From contig OX457033.1 in the NCBI GenBank assembly GCA_949752745.1, forward strand, positions 19,383,907 through 19,447,906: a DNA stretch of 64,000 nt, given 5' to 3'. This document shows, in pieces, positions 11,660 through 23,580 of the stretch (position 1 is the first letter of the stretch; each line of letters starts with the position of its first letter). The notes under the pieces are model-generated. The model was not told the origin of the DNA, made no database searches, and saw only the letters and a program-made list of their open reading frames with translations. The translations under genes and the position numbers were made by a program. Source of the DNA: Protula sp. h YS-2021. Its lineage: Eukaryota; Annelida; Polychaeta; Sabellida; Serpulidae.

Positions 11660-14218
11660 AAAGATATGTCAATGACTGCGTGGTTGAACAGAATAAGGTG
11701 TTGGATCAATTAACGTGATTTTTATTGAACAAATAAAAGATAAGATACGAAGCATTTTAGTGTCAACGAAAACCATACAAGGTCCGCTTAATGCCAAAAA
11801 AAAAATAAATAAATAAATAAAAGTACGCTGCCAAAATACTCCAAGCATTTCTTTTTGTTGTTGAATATATATGTGCATATTTCTAAGCCTATGACAAAGA
11901 TGATGACAGAACACTGGCGATGTATGTGGCATGTAGACTAAACCCAAAAATTATAAATTGGCCACGGTATGACTTAATTAAGCTGTGGAGATGATCCCTG
12001 GGTGGGGTCAGACGTGGGTTAGGCGTGGATCCAGAATATAAATTGGGTAGGGGGAGGTTTGACGACAGACAGAAACGCTGAGTTTGGCAGAAACAGTCTT
12101 AGAGTTAAACAATTAGTTCCTTTTCCTTATGTTTGGCGACGGAGAAGAAAAGAACATAACCTGATTATCTCCCTGGATCCGTTGAAGAAAAACAACTTTA
12201 CATACACCATTGCGAATCCTCTCTGAGTCTCAGCTAGTCCGGACTCCCCCTGCCTAAAATCATCCCTTGACATCGCGCAAGGAAATTACTGGGGGATAGG
12301 GCAAAGCGACCTGGCATTTTTGCCTTGACTTTTTGCCTCGTATATCACTGAAAAACCCACACATACATGTACTAAATATATTATTGATTAGAACAAATAA
12401 ACCATTGATTATCTTGCAAATATTTGTATTGTTTTACAGTAAGTGAGGAGGTCAACCTTTAGATCGGAACTTGAGAAAATTACACTAAGGGACTCATTGA
12501 CAATTAATTATAAGGGAAGCAATACAAACGACGGTAAATTCTAAAAGCAAACTTCTCTTTTAAAGAGCATAATCTATAGATGCCCTTGAGACTGAAGAGA
12601 GAGGGACTCCAGTTTATTGTTATGGACAAGAGAAGCTTTGTTAATTGCGGATGCAGGACTTTTAATTAAGTAAATCTCACCACAGGACTCTTGATGACGT
12701 CATTGGTGAATGGAACTATTTCAGTCTGTTTGAATTCGGTTAACAATATGTTTTCTTGTTGTTAAATAAATCGGTACAAGGCAATGACAATTAAATTAAA
12801 TGGGTCATGTTCACAGTCGCGAGACTAGGACTTTTACGATTTTGTAGGCAAGGCCTCTAACGAAATGAAATGCTCACATTCTTCTAATTTTAAATCGCGA
12901 TTTTACCATAATTTTTATTGTGCCTTAACTTTAATATATGAACTTCACAGAGCTCATATAGTGTTAAAATCCACACAACTAAAATCAACAGATTTTGAAA
13001 CAAAATGCAAGGCCAAATGAGCACTTGGAATTGTTCTTCTTAATTGACTGTAGAGCATTACAACAAAACGATATAGGAACATTATCTTTCATACCATATG
13101 TGCACAATTGCATTTTATTACGTTATCCGGGTTTACATGTAATGTGTGGGAAACCCCAGGTACAAAAACTTTTCAATGCAATTTTCCAATGAATTTTAAA
13201 TCATATTTATAACCCATTTCAACCGCTGAGCTATTAATGCCCAATTCACCGTATTCAGCAGTTACTGTTTTGCCACTTGTAAAACTTATAGAGTGGAACA
13301 GTATATCAAATAAGCCGTGCTTGAAAAACACTGTTTTTAATTCGCCCTCGCATAAGTATGGAATGCCATTTTTTCATTTATTAGCCAATTATTAATATCA
13401 GCAATTAATTTAAAATTTCAGTAATTATATTTTTGATATCTCGAAATGTATTCTTGATCTCAAAAACTAATTCTAAATATTAATAAATATTTAGTGATAT
13501 CAAAAAATATTTATTGATATTAAAAATGATTTAATGATCTCTAATACTGATTTGTCATAAATTCAATTCTTGATAGCAAAACTGAAATATTTCATAGCAA
13601 AATCACAATTTTGAGCTCAATAATTTATTTTCCTTTATTGATATCAAGAATTTATTTCAGATAATATTATTTCAGAATGAGACTTTTTAAATTCTTATTT
13701 TGAAATCTGTAAATAATTTTTTGATCTCAAAAACAAATTTTTGATGTCAAAATAACAGTCTATTTTGATATGTAAAATTCAGAAGCAAACCAAACAACCA
13801 CTTTAAGCTTATTTACTAAGCGCGCAGATTCTACCATGCAGTGGTATCTAACTGATTTTTTATCTGAATAACCCTACCATATCGAAATGACCAAGAGTAA
13901 TTGCAAGACTAAACAGCAACAACTTAAGGTTTTAAGGGGGTTATATCGCGTAAGGAGTTATCGTTCTATGTGAATAGCAGCCTCACTACTGTGAGGTTTG
14001 GCCCTAACAATGAAAACTATTTTCGTTCAATAGAAAATCCTTACGCATTGTGTTGCTCAGCAGTAATGTCCAGAAAACAAGTGGTCAATGGCAGATGTAT
14101 TTATAGAACGTGCTCTATTTTTCTGCTATTTAACCCTTGACAATGAAATAGCTTACAAAGGATCTATTGAAATTGTGCTGGAATCACTTTCGTCGATATT
14201 TTATCGACAGTGGTCCGT
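11660..14218. other. Gene-poor stretch, AT-rich
   Basis: No exon recognised. 13390-13780 is made of many short phrases such as 'ttgatatcaa', 'ttgatctcaaaa' and 'atttattgatat', a degenerate low-complexity repeat also seen near 15410-15500 and 33300-33610. At 14127-14218 there is a diverged partial copy of the repeat that begins at 14219. Confidence 0.55.
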
Positions 14219-15110
14219 CTTTAACTCTTGACAAGCCTATGACTTGTGAAGGATATGTGTAAATTGCGCGGGAATTTCTTTCGCATATTTTTTACTCAGG
14301 ACGGTGGTCCCATTCATTTGTCTCTGCTTCCCCTCTGAACAAACAAGCCGAAGAACCACCACCTTTACACATATGTAACACCTGATGTGAAGTTGTGCAC
14401 CCTTGTTTTCATTTTCAGTGCAATAACCAAATGCAGCAGCACTTGAAGGTTTGCCAATAAAGCCCGCATAGGTCATCAGCTACACTTTGATGCATTTGAA
14501 GTGTTCAATGCTTGTATCCAGCGGTTATGTTGTTATACTAACATATGTGTTTGAGTTTTATAAAAAGTGAAGGGTGGATACACAATCCAGCTGGGCGTTA
14601 GTAAATAAATAAACAAATACATAAATGTTCCTATAAACAATCAACTACGGGTTTTGTATATTTCATGTATGTTTTTTTCCAATAAAATTGAAAATACCAG
14701 CCATGAAAGTGTTACGAGTGAAACAATCAAACCTACAAACACATAGCGTCAGGCGAAGAGGGGGAGAGGCGTAGATGGGGCACGCAGTATGGTAAAGGGA
14801 GGGCTGTGTAGATGGGGCGCGCAGTATGGTAAAGGGAGGGCTGTGTAGATGGGGCGCGCAGTATGGTAAAGGGAGGGCTGTGTAGATGGGGCGCGCAGTA
14901 TGGTAAATGGAGGGCTGTGTAGATGGGGCACGCAGTATGGTAAAGGGAGGGCTGTGTAGATGGGACACGCAGTATGGTAAAGGGAGGGCTGTGTAGATGG
15001 GGCACGCAGTATGGTAACAGTTTTTGAAAGGCTACTCATAGGGAGAAAATGACTTAATAATGTATTTTTGGCCAGTGTTTAATATTTCGCTTTGGCGAAA
15101 TAGTTATTTG
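14219..15110 (+). mobile_element. Repeat family A, diverged copy with internal minisatellite
   Basis: It begins with actcttgacaagcctatgac and ends with gtgtttaatatttcgctttggcgaaat, matching the ends of the copies at 15686 and 27517. Its interior contains a 37-bp minisatellite (about 14763-15015, roughly seven units with the phrase gggagggctgtgtagatggg). Open frames of repeating peptide across it come from the 37-bp period and are not genes. Confidence 0.55.
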
Positions 15111-15685
15111 TTTTAGCATCTAATCTGAATATATTCGGGGTCATCAAATTTTAAAACTAATGTAGATATGAAGTTATGCACCATTTCACATAGTTTTATC
15201 TCTGTCTATGAGTCATTTTCATAGTCAACATATGAAGAAAAACAAAGAATTGAAAACAAACACAGTGTATAACTATTCATCAGCATTGAATGTTATTTCA
15301 TATTTAAAGACAGCTAAATATTACTTAAAGATGTGTAAAGTTCAATGTTATATACTCTTTTTGTTGAATAAAATTGATTTGAAGATGTCTAAACTTGTTT
15401 TTCTGTATGTCTAAAAATTATATTTTAAATATCTTAATTTCTTTTAAGACAGCAAAAATAATTTTTGACATCAAGAATTCAAAACCAATTTTTGATATCT
15501 AACATTCGGCTACAAATGCTACAGGTAAAATAATAAAGGGTCTGAAAAAATTCTTGAAGCTTTTTTGCAGAAATTAACATAACAACGCTTTAAGAATATA
15601 ATTTTTGTCCTTTGTATTAATTACTTACAGCTCGCTTTATTATTGGGGGACTGTCAATAACGACATTTGTATTAATTTGCAATAA

Positions 15686-16208
15686 TTAACACTTGACAAG
15701 CCTTTGGCTTGCAAGGGCTATATGAATTTGTGCGAGCAGCCGTTGGTATCTTTTTTTATTGACAGTGATCGGATTTCTTGTGTCATCTCCTCCACTGGCA
15801 CTACGGGCCCTAGGGCCATGAAACTTGGGACTTAGGTAGAACTTGATATATACGTGTGCATGATACTTTTCATGTTCGCCTTCAATTTCGTTTTTCTTGT
15901 TTAAAACGCCATGTGAAAAGAGTGTATTTTTTGCAAGTAAATGCGGAGCACTTAACACACAGCACAGAACACACAGTTGCTCAGCTTTGTACGAGCTCTC
16001 ACTGCGTAAATAGATAACACGGCATACGCCTGATCAGCCAATAAAACCTTAAGTCAACAAAAACCAAACACTACTCGGATTATAAGACGTATTCAAGCTG
16101 TATTGTTTGCAATATATTATTCAAGAAATAACCCATTAAAGGAAATATTTTTGCGTTTTAATTTTTGTCAAGTGTTTAACATTTCGCTAGCGAAATGAGA
16201 TTCTAGTT
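15686..16208 (+). mobile_element. Repeat family A with palindromic ends, copy 1
   Basis: About 520 bp, highly similar to 27517-28040 in the same orientation. The left end is ttaacacttgacaag followed by the hairpin caagcc-ttt-ggcttg; the right end is ttgtcaagtgtttaac followed by the perfect palindrome catttcgctagcgaaatg. The two ends therefore form an imperfect inverted pair with a hairpin at each tip. No coding sequence. Class uncertain: an unusual MITE or a Helitron-related non-autonomous element. Confidence 0.6.
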
Positions 16209-16474
16209 CGGTCATTGCATTTAGCGTAAATATAGCGGTATTATAGCGGTATATAGCCGTAACATACCGATATTTTTTAACCCTCCATTATTTCCAGGAA
16301 GATTAGGTTCATACCTGTTCCACTTCTCCAATACAATTAACAACCCGAACATTGTTGTCATAATGTTGTTTCAATGACAGAGACGTATTGTTGTCTCATA
16401 ACGTTGGTCAACAACTTCTTCTCACGATACTTTTAACGCAACTTATGCAACTTGGATATCAAAAATTATATTTT

Positions 16475-16602
16475 GTTTGTGATATCCAAAATATAATTTA
16501 AGATATCTGCAATAGATTTTAATATCTAAAATATAATTTATGATATCTGCAATAGAATTTAATATCTAAAATATAATTTAAGATATCTGCAATAGAATTT
16601 AA
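16475..16602. repeat. Short tandem repeat, ~40-bp unit
   Basis: Three near-identical units carrying gatatctgcaatagaattt and aatatctaaaatataattta. Confidence 0.8.
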
Positions 16603-16693
16603 GAACATATTCCATGCGGGATTCCACACTGCAGCAGTCTTCAAAGCTTTGCCAATAAGGCCGCATACGTCACCAACGGCACTTAGGTAGTTC

Positions 16694-17136
16694 TATGGCG
16701 GTATATTTGAACAAAAAAATCAAAACGTACATGCGGAAATTTTCTCAACCGCGCAACATTTACATTTCAGATGTTATTTGACAATTCATTTCGCGCTATT
16801 TAATATCCCCTTAATTTTATCCCGCACCATAATTAAACGTCTTGTGTTTTAAAGAACGTTTGTCTGACCATGCGTTTTATCACGTAATTAAATTTCTTAA
16901 TTTTGGAACGGGAAAAGTTAATTATAGCGCGCGATAAATTGAATTCAGTCTATCATTTATTTTTTAATAATAAAAACCACGTGCAGAAATTAATAGTGAC
17001 TTGGATAACATAAAAAGTGGTTCGCGAAAGAATTAAATATTTTCTCATCTATTAATTACACATAAATACCATTGCGATCAAAAATAAACGTTGGAGCGCG
17101 AACGCCATGAAATGTTTGTACAAATATACCGCCATA
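16694..17136 (-). mobile_element. MITE with TATGGCGGTATATTTG ends, copy 2
   Basis: Same element as 10437-10920 in opposite orientation and about 40 bp shorter. It starts tatggcggtatatttg, ends caaatataccgccata, and is bracketed by the 6-bp direct repeat tagttc (16688-16693 and 17137-17142). Two copies with independent 6-bp duplications define the family. A 6-bp duplication is compatible with IS3EU-, Dada- or Polinton-type integration, but no transposase is present to decide. Confidence 0.85.
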
Positions 17137-17142
17137 TAGTTC

Positions 17143-18271
17143 AGTCATGACGCGCACTACAAGCAGCAGCTTTACTTGTCAAATAATTGTGCTAGATTTA
17201 TCACAATGTGGCGTGGACACAAATCTGCTTGGTTAAATTTAACCCTTTTAATGGGCATATAACTGAGGGTCACTTGATGTTTACACGTTCTTACGAATAA
17301 AGTGGGCAGTTTCAGCAGCATAAATAAAGCATGATAACGTCTAAGACTTAATTAACCTGATATATATGACGTCAGGCCGGGGAAGGGGATGCTACTTCAT
17401 AAATTTAGGAGCAAAATCATTTTATTTTTATTTTTTTCCAGAAAGGTGTAGAACCTTCAAATTGGTTTCTTTCAATGCTTTCTGGAAACGAAAATAAAAC
17501 GAGTTTAGCAGTTGGAAACGTAGCGCTGCGAATTGTTTATGGATTTTGTATTGCAGTAAAGAGCTTTAAAATATCAAGGTCATGTTCTGATATGCCCTAC
17601 AGTTTATAAGAACTTACTATGGAACCATTTGGTGAATGTTGAGGTATGGCAGTAATGTGGCTAATATTTTGGGAACTACTTTTTTTTCTTTTTCAAAGCT
17701 CATATCATACCGAAAAGCTTATATCATGTTACACAAATTACAAACTCAGCTCGCTGCTCTGATGCACATATCAGCTTAATTGTATTAATCAAGTCTAGGG
17801 TTTTTTCCTCCAGGCACCGTATATTGAGTATTCAATTAGGTCTAAAAAATATACCCATGGTATGACACAAATTGGAGCGATCACCAAACAAAATGTTTGA
17901 CTTACGCTTACGAAAATCACTTAAAAACAAGGTCATTTCGATTGACGGTCATGTCTGGAAATATCACCATGTTTAATATGTAAAATGTAAATGCTAAAAA
18001 TCACTGAAACAATTCAATGATTTTACCCTTTTTTGTCAATAAGAATAGATCCTTGACAGTGGGTAGGAAAGGAGCATAGCGAATATTTCATCGCCATACT
18101 CCGTGACTTCTCGCAAATATAAAAACAACATTCTGTGGAGAGCCCATTCGGCATCGCAAGTGCTAACTAACCACTACTGGGTTTTGGTTAGCAATATTAG
18201 GATAAAAACCGTTTAATATTGATAAGACAGCGGCAGTATACTTTCGCGCCTTTTTGCCAGGTTTTTATAAT

Positions 18272-18312
<41 letters not shown>

Positions 18313-20876
18313 GTGTGTGTGTGTGTGTGTGTGTGTGTAAGTGTGTGTGCTCGCTCGCAGAGTAAATAAACCATTTTTCTTCATTCTCACTTCTTAAAGT
18401 GCAAATTCGACATTATCTCAGGAGCTCAAAACAGGTCATACGAGTGTTCATAAACGCGGCGTTTTAGTTAGCGATATTAACGTAAACGAAACAGAGTCCA
18501 GTATTTGAATGGCCGTTCGTTCATTATCGAAAAGAAACTGCTAATATCCTTTAGCGGCTTTTGTAACACGATTCTGTGAGAGATCGCAAAGAGTGCCTTT
18601 AGGGGAACGCTCGTTGCTGCATGCTTACGTTTGTCTATAAAGCGAGGTTGTAAAAATCTATCTTCTTACGTGTCATTCGCATGTTCTTGTAAGCAGCGGA
18701 GTTGCATGACTAAATGAAGAGATGCACTCCTTATTCTTGTACATAATTTTTACTAAAAGTGTAAGAAGCTTTGAAAGAAAGGCGAAGCTTTTCCTTTTAT
18801 TCAAGATCTTTCTTGAATCAAATAGAAAAGTCTAAAAAATAAATGAAAAAACTCCTTGTCATCATTTGGAATAATAACAATAATGATAATAATAAAGATG
18901 ACGATGATGATGGTGGTGATAATGGTGATGATGATGAAGTTCATTATAATAATATAAATAATAATAACAATAACGACAATAACATTAATAATAACAACAA
19001 AATTAATAATAATAACAATAACAATGAAAATAATATCCAGAGAAAGTTGTACTATACAAAAATCTTCCAGGAATCCAGATCTGTAGCTAGAAAGTCTTTT
19101 GGTTTGATTAATTTGATTGAGCTGCAACTAAAACGTTTTCGATTTTTACTGATTTGACTCATTCAATTAAGCTATAACTATTCTGGTTGTGGGTGTGACA
19201 AATATAAATGAACTGTAAGCATAACTTTTGTCTAATTTGAATGGACTGTATATTATGCGGAAAACGCAACTTAAAAGAAAAGAACGTAAATTGATTCAAC
19301 ATTTTCATTTCCGACTTGAGAGCAAGCTACTACAATGAGCAGTAAAAAAATGGATTCAGATGGAGCGATGTGTAGTTTTTCACAATGACATCAGCAATTA
19401 ATCCATTGGTTGGTTCCGTCGCCATTTTTTTCTTTTGTTCCGCTCTTCTGCAGCTAATGGCTGCCTACTTTTGTGATCTGCATGACAGATAGAAGCAAGA
19501 AAAACAACCGGAATATCTTCCTGTTATAGTAGCACCTACATATCCAGGCTTCCGATGGGATTTTATTGGTTTATATCAATTTGTTAATCCTCTCTAATAC
19601 ACGGCTCTGTGGAAACTGGTCAGAGATGAAACTTTAATAGGGTTTGCTGTGTCTCCAAATTGCGCTCAGAAGGAGTATGGATTATTAATGATGGCCACCG
19701 CTGGTCATATCGCATAATTTCTTAGTCGATTTTATCAAGGTGTCTAACTTTGCACCAGTTAACAGGGCGGGGGATTTATCACGCTGGCACCGCGTCCTGT
19801 TGCTTGCGTAACTCTCAGCTACTATTTATCGTCGTATAAATGTACGCACTTAAACGATAACCCTGCGGTGGGGTCAGTGATGAAATAAATCCACAAGATT
19901 GCTCTGCTATCCACCTCCTACCCCCGTCCCCCCATCCCCTCCCCACTCTACACCGGAGCTATATGGCTCTGTTTATTATCTAGAATCAAACCTTCTCGAA
20001 CTGCAGAATACCAAAGCTTCATCTTTGAGTGCCCATGTCCGGGACATTAGAAACACTTTTGAAAGAGTCCCTTAATGTTCTGACGAATCCCCAGCCTCAG
20101 ACACGGGAAAAGAAAACAACCGACCGGCCAATCAGATTCTTGGAAATGATAGAAGAATAAAAAAAGGGATATCTAACTTATTAATTGCCATGCGATTCCA
20201 TTACTCTTAAGGCTGTCGTTTAGCGGCAGAGTGCACAGAGCATTGCTCAAACAGACAGGCAGCAAGACTCATCTGTCAAAGGAGCATGTTTCATCTTCTG
20301 CACTGAGGCATCTTTTATTTATATGTTTCTGGAATAAACGGTTCAGCGTCGTATTTTGTAGTCAACGTACTGAAAAATGCAGATTTTGACTGAATTTGTA
20401 CTTATATTTTAGAAATTGAATAATATTAAGGAAATTACATGAGCCACTATCATAATGGTGTTAGTAACAGTTTTATAAACATTGCGTAGATTACTCAAAT
20501 TTTAAAAAAATACTACTGGACGACATGTACTTTGAATATTGCTTAAAATCAGCGGATTTCTTTATCACTTAAGAAATGCCATCAACTAACCTTTTAGCAA
20601 TTAAGAGTGATGTTAAAACCAAAAACAGTATGATACAATATATCGAGACTTTCTGCGGACGCGACTGGTGATATGTAGTTACGACTTGGGAACTAGCGCT
20701 CAGCTGTGTATACAGAGAATGTACTGTGAGTAATTATTCACGCTTTTATTATCACAGAGCATCTTTTTTTCTTAGCAAAAAGCCCGTACAGTTTTGAATG
20801 CCCTCAGACTGCGGTTAGCTACATGAAATAAGTTTTGAGGAGTTTTAGAGCTTAAAGCAAGAATAAAATTAAACAC
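17143..20876. other. Gene-poor stretch upstream of the GPCR
   Basis: No exon recognised. It contains a (GT)n run (18276-18349) and a GAT/AAT-rich low-complexity block at 18865-19030. The latter produces Asp/Asn-rich and Ile-rich frames on the two strands that should be ignored. The GPCR promoter should lie near the end, but no distinct TATA box was seen. Confidence 0.55.
18276..18349. repeat. (GT)n microsatellite, interrupted
   Basis: GT dinucleotides interrupted twice by 'aagt'. Confidence 0.95.
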
Positions 20877-22376
20877 ATGGCGGAGGTTTCTTCTGAACCC
20901 ACGGCGGAAGCTTATTCCGAACCCACGGCGGAAGTTCATTCCGGACCCACAGCGGAAGTGTATTCCGAACCCACGGCGGAAGTTTATTCCGAACCCACGG
21001 CGGAAATTTATTCTGAACCCACGGCGGAAGTTTATTCCGAACCCATGGCGGAAGTTTATTCCGAGCCCACGGCGGAAATTTATCCTGAACCCACCTCGGA
21101 AGTTTATTCCGAACCGACACCGGAAGTTTATTCCGAACCCATGGCCGAATATTTCCCGGAGCCCACAGCGGAATTTAATATAGGGCCATCAGCAGAGCCT
21201 GAAGTTGAACCTGAACGGGAATTTTCCGGGCCCGAACCCGAACCAGAAGGTCACGCAACAAGCGAAGCCGAACCCAACCCATTAGCGGAAAGCGGAATAT
21301 TGACGGAGAGTGAAACTATTTTATGGACAACCGTGTATTCCATCGTTATTCTCGCGACCATCGTCATAAATATTCTTATCATTATAGCTATGATAAGGAA
21401 GCATTCCAAAAATAAAATTAATTGTTTGAAAAAGCCTGCCGACATATTTTTACTATCACTCATTCTCGCGAGAACAAACGTGGCCGTTTTTGTGATGCCT
21501 GCAAGAATCATGGCGATGTATTCGAGTGAGGGAATAGGGTCCATCATCTGCAAACTATGTGCCTTTGCTGGGACCGGAAGTGCGACAACGTCGGTACTGA
21601 GTACTTGCGCAGTGGGTGTGTCAAAAGTGATAGATTTGAAATCGAATACCCACACTTCAAGATATACTGTTTGGGTCAGCATTGTGGTATTATGGGTGAT
21701 TGGACACCTATATGCTCTGAGGGAACCGCTAATTAAAGACATTGTGATGATGGACACAGCTGATGGACAAACAATCTACATTTGTGGGGATTCTTTTGAG
21801 CACAGGCTTGCAGCCATCGCATTCATGTTCTGTGATTTGGCCTTATTGTTTATATTGCCCACAATTCTTGTGATTAGCGTCTCTCTTTACTATATAAAAC
21901 TGACGTCAAGGCAAAGAGCTGCAGTATCCTGCAAGGCGAAGGTCAAGGTCGATGTAATTGCGGTAAAATCAGAACAGGTACAAAGAAACGGGCTGGATGT
22001 CAACGACGCCACAAAATGTGATCGGCAACCACCGGACGTTCGCTACATGGCTGTGATAATCATGCTCCTGTTTATTTTATGTTATGCTGCTGCTTATATT
22101 TGCAAACTGATGTTTTTCACACATGCGACACGTGACCTGGATCCAGACAGCAACATGCACCTGGAGCAGACCATGTTGCTGTTGACGTATTTAAATCCCT
22201 TGCTTAATGCAGCCACATATTTCTATTTCCGTGCTGATATTCGTGACAATTTCAAGGAGATCTTTCAGAAGAGAAAGACCCCCGAGGACACATGTGAGAA
22301 ATGGGCGACCTTAGTTGAGTATAATTCGAACAAGCCGCCGTATACAGGAAACACCCTGACAGAGAAGGACATATAG
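20877..22376 (+). CDS. Divergent class A (rhodopsin-like) G-protein-coupled receptor with repeat N-terminus
   Basis: A single-exon 499-residue receptor. Residues 1-100 are an octapeptide repeat (consensus EPTAEVYS, about 12 copies), followed by a Glu/Pro-rich linker to about 145. Seven membrane spans follow at about 149-172, 187-209, 225-250, 263-280, 311-340, 390-412 and 430-450. Family positions are recognisable but altered. The TM2 acidic residue position reads ARTN instead of the usual LAxxD. The DRY position after TM3 reads VSKVID. TM6 has LCYAAAY instead of CWxP. TM7 ends NAATYFYFRADIR in place of NPxxY followed by the usual Phe-Arg of helix 8. C225/C228 and C303 could form the TM3-loop2 disulphide. 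There is no cleavable signal peptide and no NxS/T site in the repeat. Such motif loss suggests altered or constitutive signalling; the ligand is unknown. Confidence 0.85.
   Translation: MAEVSSEPTAEAYSEPTAEVHSGPTAEVYSEPTAEVYSEPTAEIYSEPTAEVYSEPMAEVYSEPTAEIYPEPTSEVYSEPTPEVYSEPMAEYFPEPTAEFNIGPSAEPEVEPEREFSGPEPEPEGHATSEAEPNPLAESGILTESETILWTTVYSIVILATIVINILIIIAMIRKHSKNKINCLKKPADIFLLSLILARTNVAVFVMPARIMAMYSSEGIGSIICKLCAFAGTGSATTSVLSTCAVGVSKVIDLKSNTHTSRYTVWVSIVVLWVIGHLYALREPLIKDIVMMDTADGQTIYICGDSFEHRLAAIAFMFCDLALLFILPTILVISVSLYYIKLTSRQRAAVSCKAKVKVDVIAVKSEQVQRNGLDVNDATKCDRQPPDVRYMAVIIMLLFILCYAAAYICKLMFFTHATRDLDPDSNMHLEQTMLLLTYLNPLLNAATYFYFRADIRDNFKEIFQKRKTPEDTCEKWATLVEYNSNKPPYTGNTLTEKDI
20895..21180 (+). 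repeat. 24-bp coding minisatellite in the GPCR N-terminus
   Basis: Units of 24 bp around 'cccacggcggaagtttattc' are repeated about 12 times in frame, giving the EPTAEVYS octapeptide. The period is a multiple of three and no unit breaks the frame, as expected under selection for an open frame. Confidence 0.9.
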
Positions 22377-22494
22377 TCTGATGACGTATTGGCATGACAT
22401 TTACACGTGATCAAAATAGGTCACGTCCTGGAATGGTGGGGGGTGGGGGGAGGGGGGTTAGGGTGGGGTAGGGAGGGTTCACCTGGTGTTACAT

Positions 22495-22735
22495 GCATCA
22501 TCATGCTCGTCCATAAAAAAGAATTAGGGGGGATAATTTCGTTAAAAGGGGATAATTTTCATCATGTACTCTGGGTTTAAACCCATAAGGTTATTTTAGA
22601 ACTGCGCGCCTGTTTGATTAAGGTGTTATTTCAAATTTAGCAATCCGTGTTTAGGGGGTCTTTTTAAAAAGTCATGAATATACTCATTGTAATCAATGTG
22701 TACGTGAGTGCCCCCCCCCCTCCCCCCTCCAAAAT
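22495..22735 (+). repeat. Interspersed repeat family B, copy 2
   Basis: Shares 'cgtccataaa', 'gtgttt-ggggg', 'aaaaagtcatga' and a C-rich tip (ccccccccctcccccc) with copies at 725, 24190, 25810 and 43465. It lies downstream of the GPCR stop, after a G-rich stretch. Confidence 0.45.
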
Positions 22736-22794
22736 ATTGCAGATCTGTAATGTAATGACGTGTACATGATACATTATACTACTCTAAAGTAAGT

Positions 22795-23580
22795 TTCTGC
22801 ATTTCGCAGGCCTGTTTTCCTTGCCATACCCCTTTGCGCAGGAATCTTTTTCGGGCCATATTTCTTTGTACAGGCCTCTTTTCCAGGCGATAGTCCTTTG
22901 TATAGGCCTCTTTTTCTGGTCAGAACCCTCTGTACAGGCCTTTGTTCAGGCCTTTTTTCCGGCTATAACCCTTTGTACAGGCCTCTTCTCCTGGCAATAA
23001 CCCTTTGTACAGGCCTCTTCTCCTGGCAATAACCCTTTGTACAGGCCTCTTCTCCTGGCAATAACCCTTTGTACAGGCCTCTTCTCCTGGCAATAACCCT
23101 TTGTATAGGCCTCTTTTCCTGGCAATAACCCTTTGTACAGGCCTCTTCTCCTGGCAATAACCCTTTCTACAGGCCTCTTTTCCTGGCAATAACCCTTTGT
23201 ACAGGCCTCTTCTCCTGGCAATAACCCTTTGTACAGGCCTCTTTTCCTGGCAATAACCATTTGTACAGGCCTCTTTTCCTGGCAATAACCCTTTGTACAG
23301 GCCTCTTTTTCCTGGCAATAACCCTTTGTACAGGCCTCTTCTCCTGGCAATAACCCTTTGTACAGGCCTCTTCTCCTGGCAATAACCCTTTGTACAGGCC
23401 TCTTTTCCTGGCAATAACCCTTTGTACAGGCCTCTTCTCCTGGCAATAACCCTTTGTACAGGCCTCTTCTCCTGGCAATAACCCTTTGTACAGGCCTCTT
23501 TTCCTGGCAATAACCCTTTGTACAGGCCTCTTTTTCCTGGCAATAACCCTTTGTACAGGCCTTTTTTCCTGTCTGTAATC
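22795..23580. repeat. 32-bp minisatellite, about 24 units
   Basis: Units carry 'ccctttgtacaggcctcttc' followed by 'tcctggcaataa', with scattered single-base and length variants. Because 32 is not a multiple of three, all three minus-strand frames stay open and give long repeating peptides, which are not genes. It starts about 420 bp after the GPCR stop codon. Confidence 0.95.

Noticed and set aside
18843..19157. Asn/Asp-rich 104-residue frame
   Set aside because: Arises from AAT/GAT low-complexity DNA.
21251..21757. 168-residue minus-strand frame
   Set aside because: Shadow of the GPCR membrane spans on the other strand.
22920..23543. 207-residue repeating-peptide frame on the minus strand
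   Set aside because: A 32-bp minisatellite is open in all three frames and gives the same peptide shifted; no start context or non-repeat part.
22795..23580. CRISPR-like regular array
   Set aside because: Units are contiguous, with no unique spacers, in an intron-bearing eukaryotic genome. It is a minisatellite.
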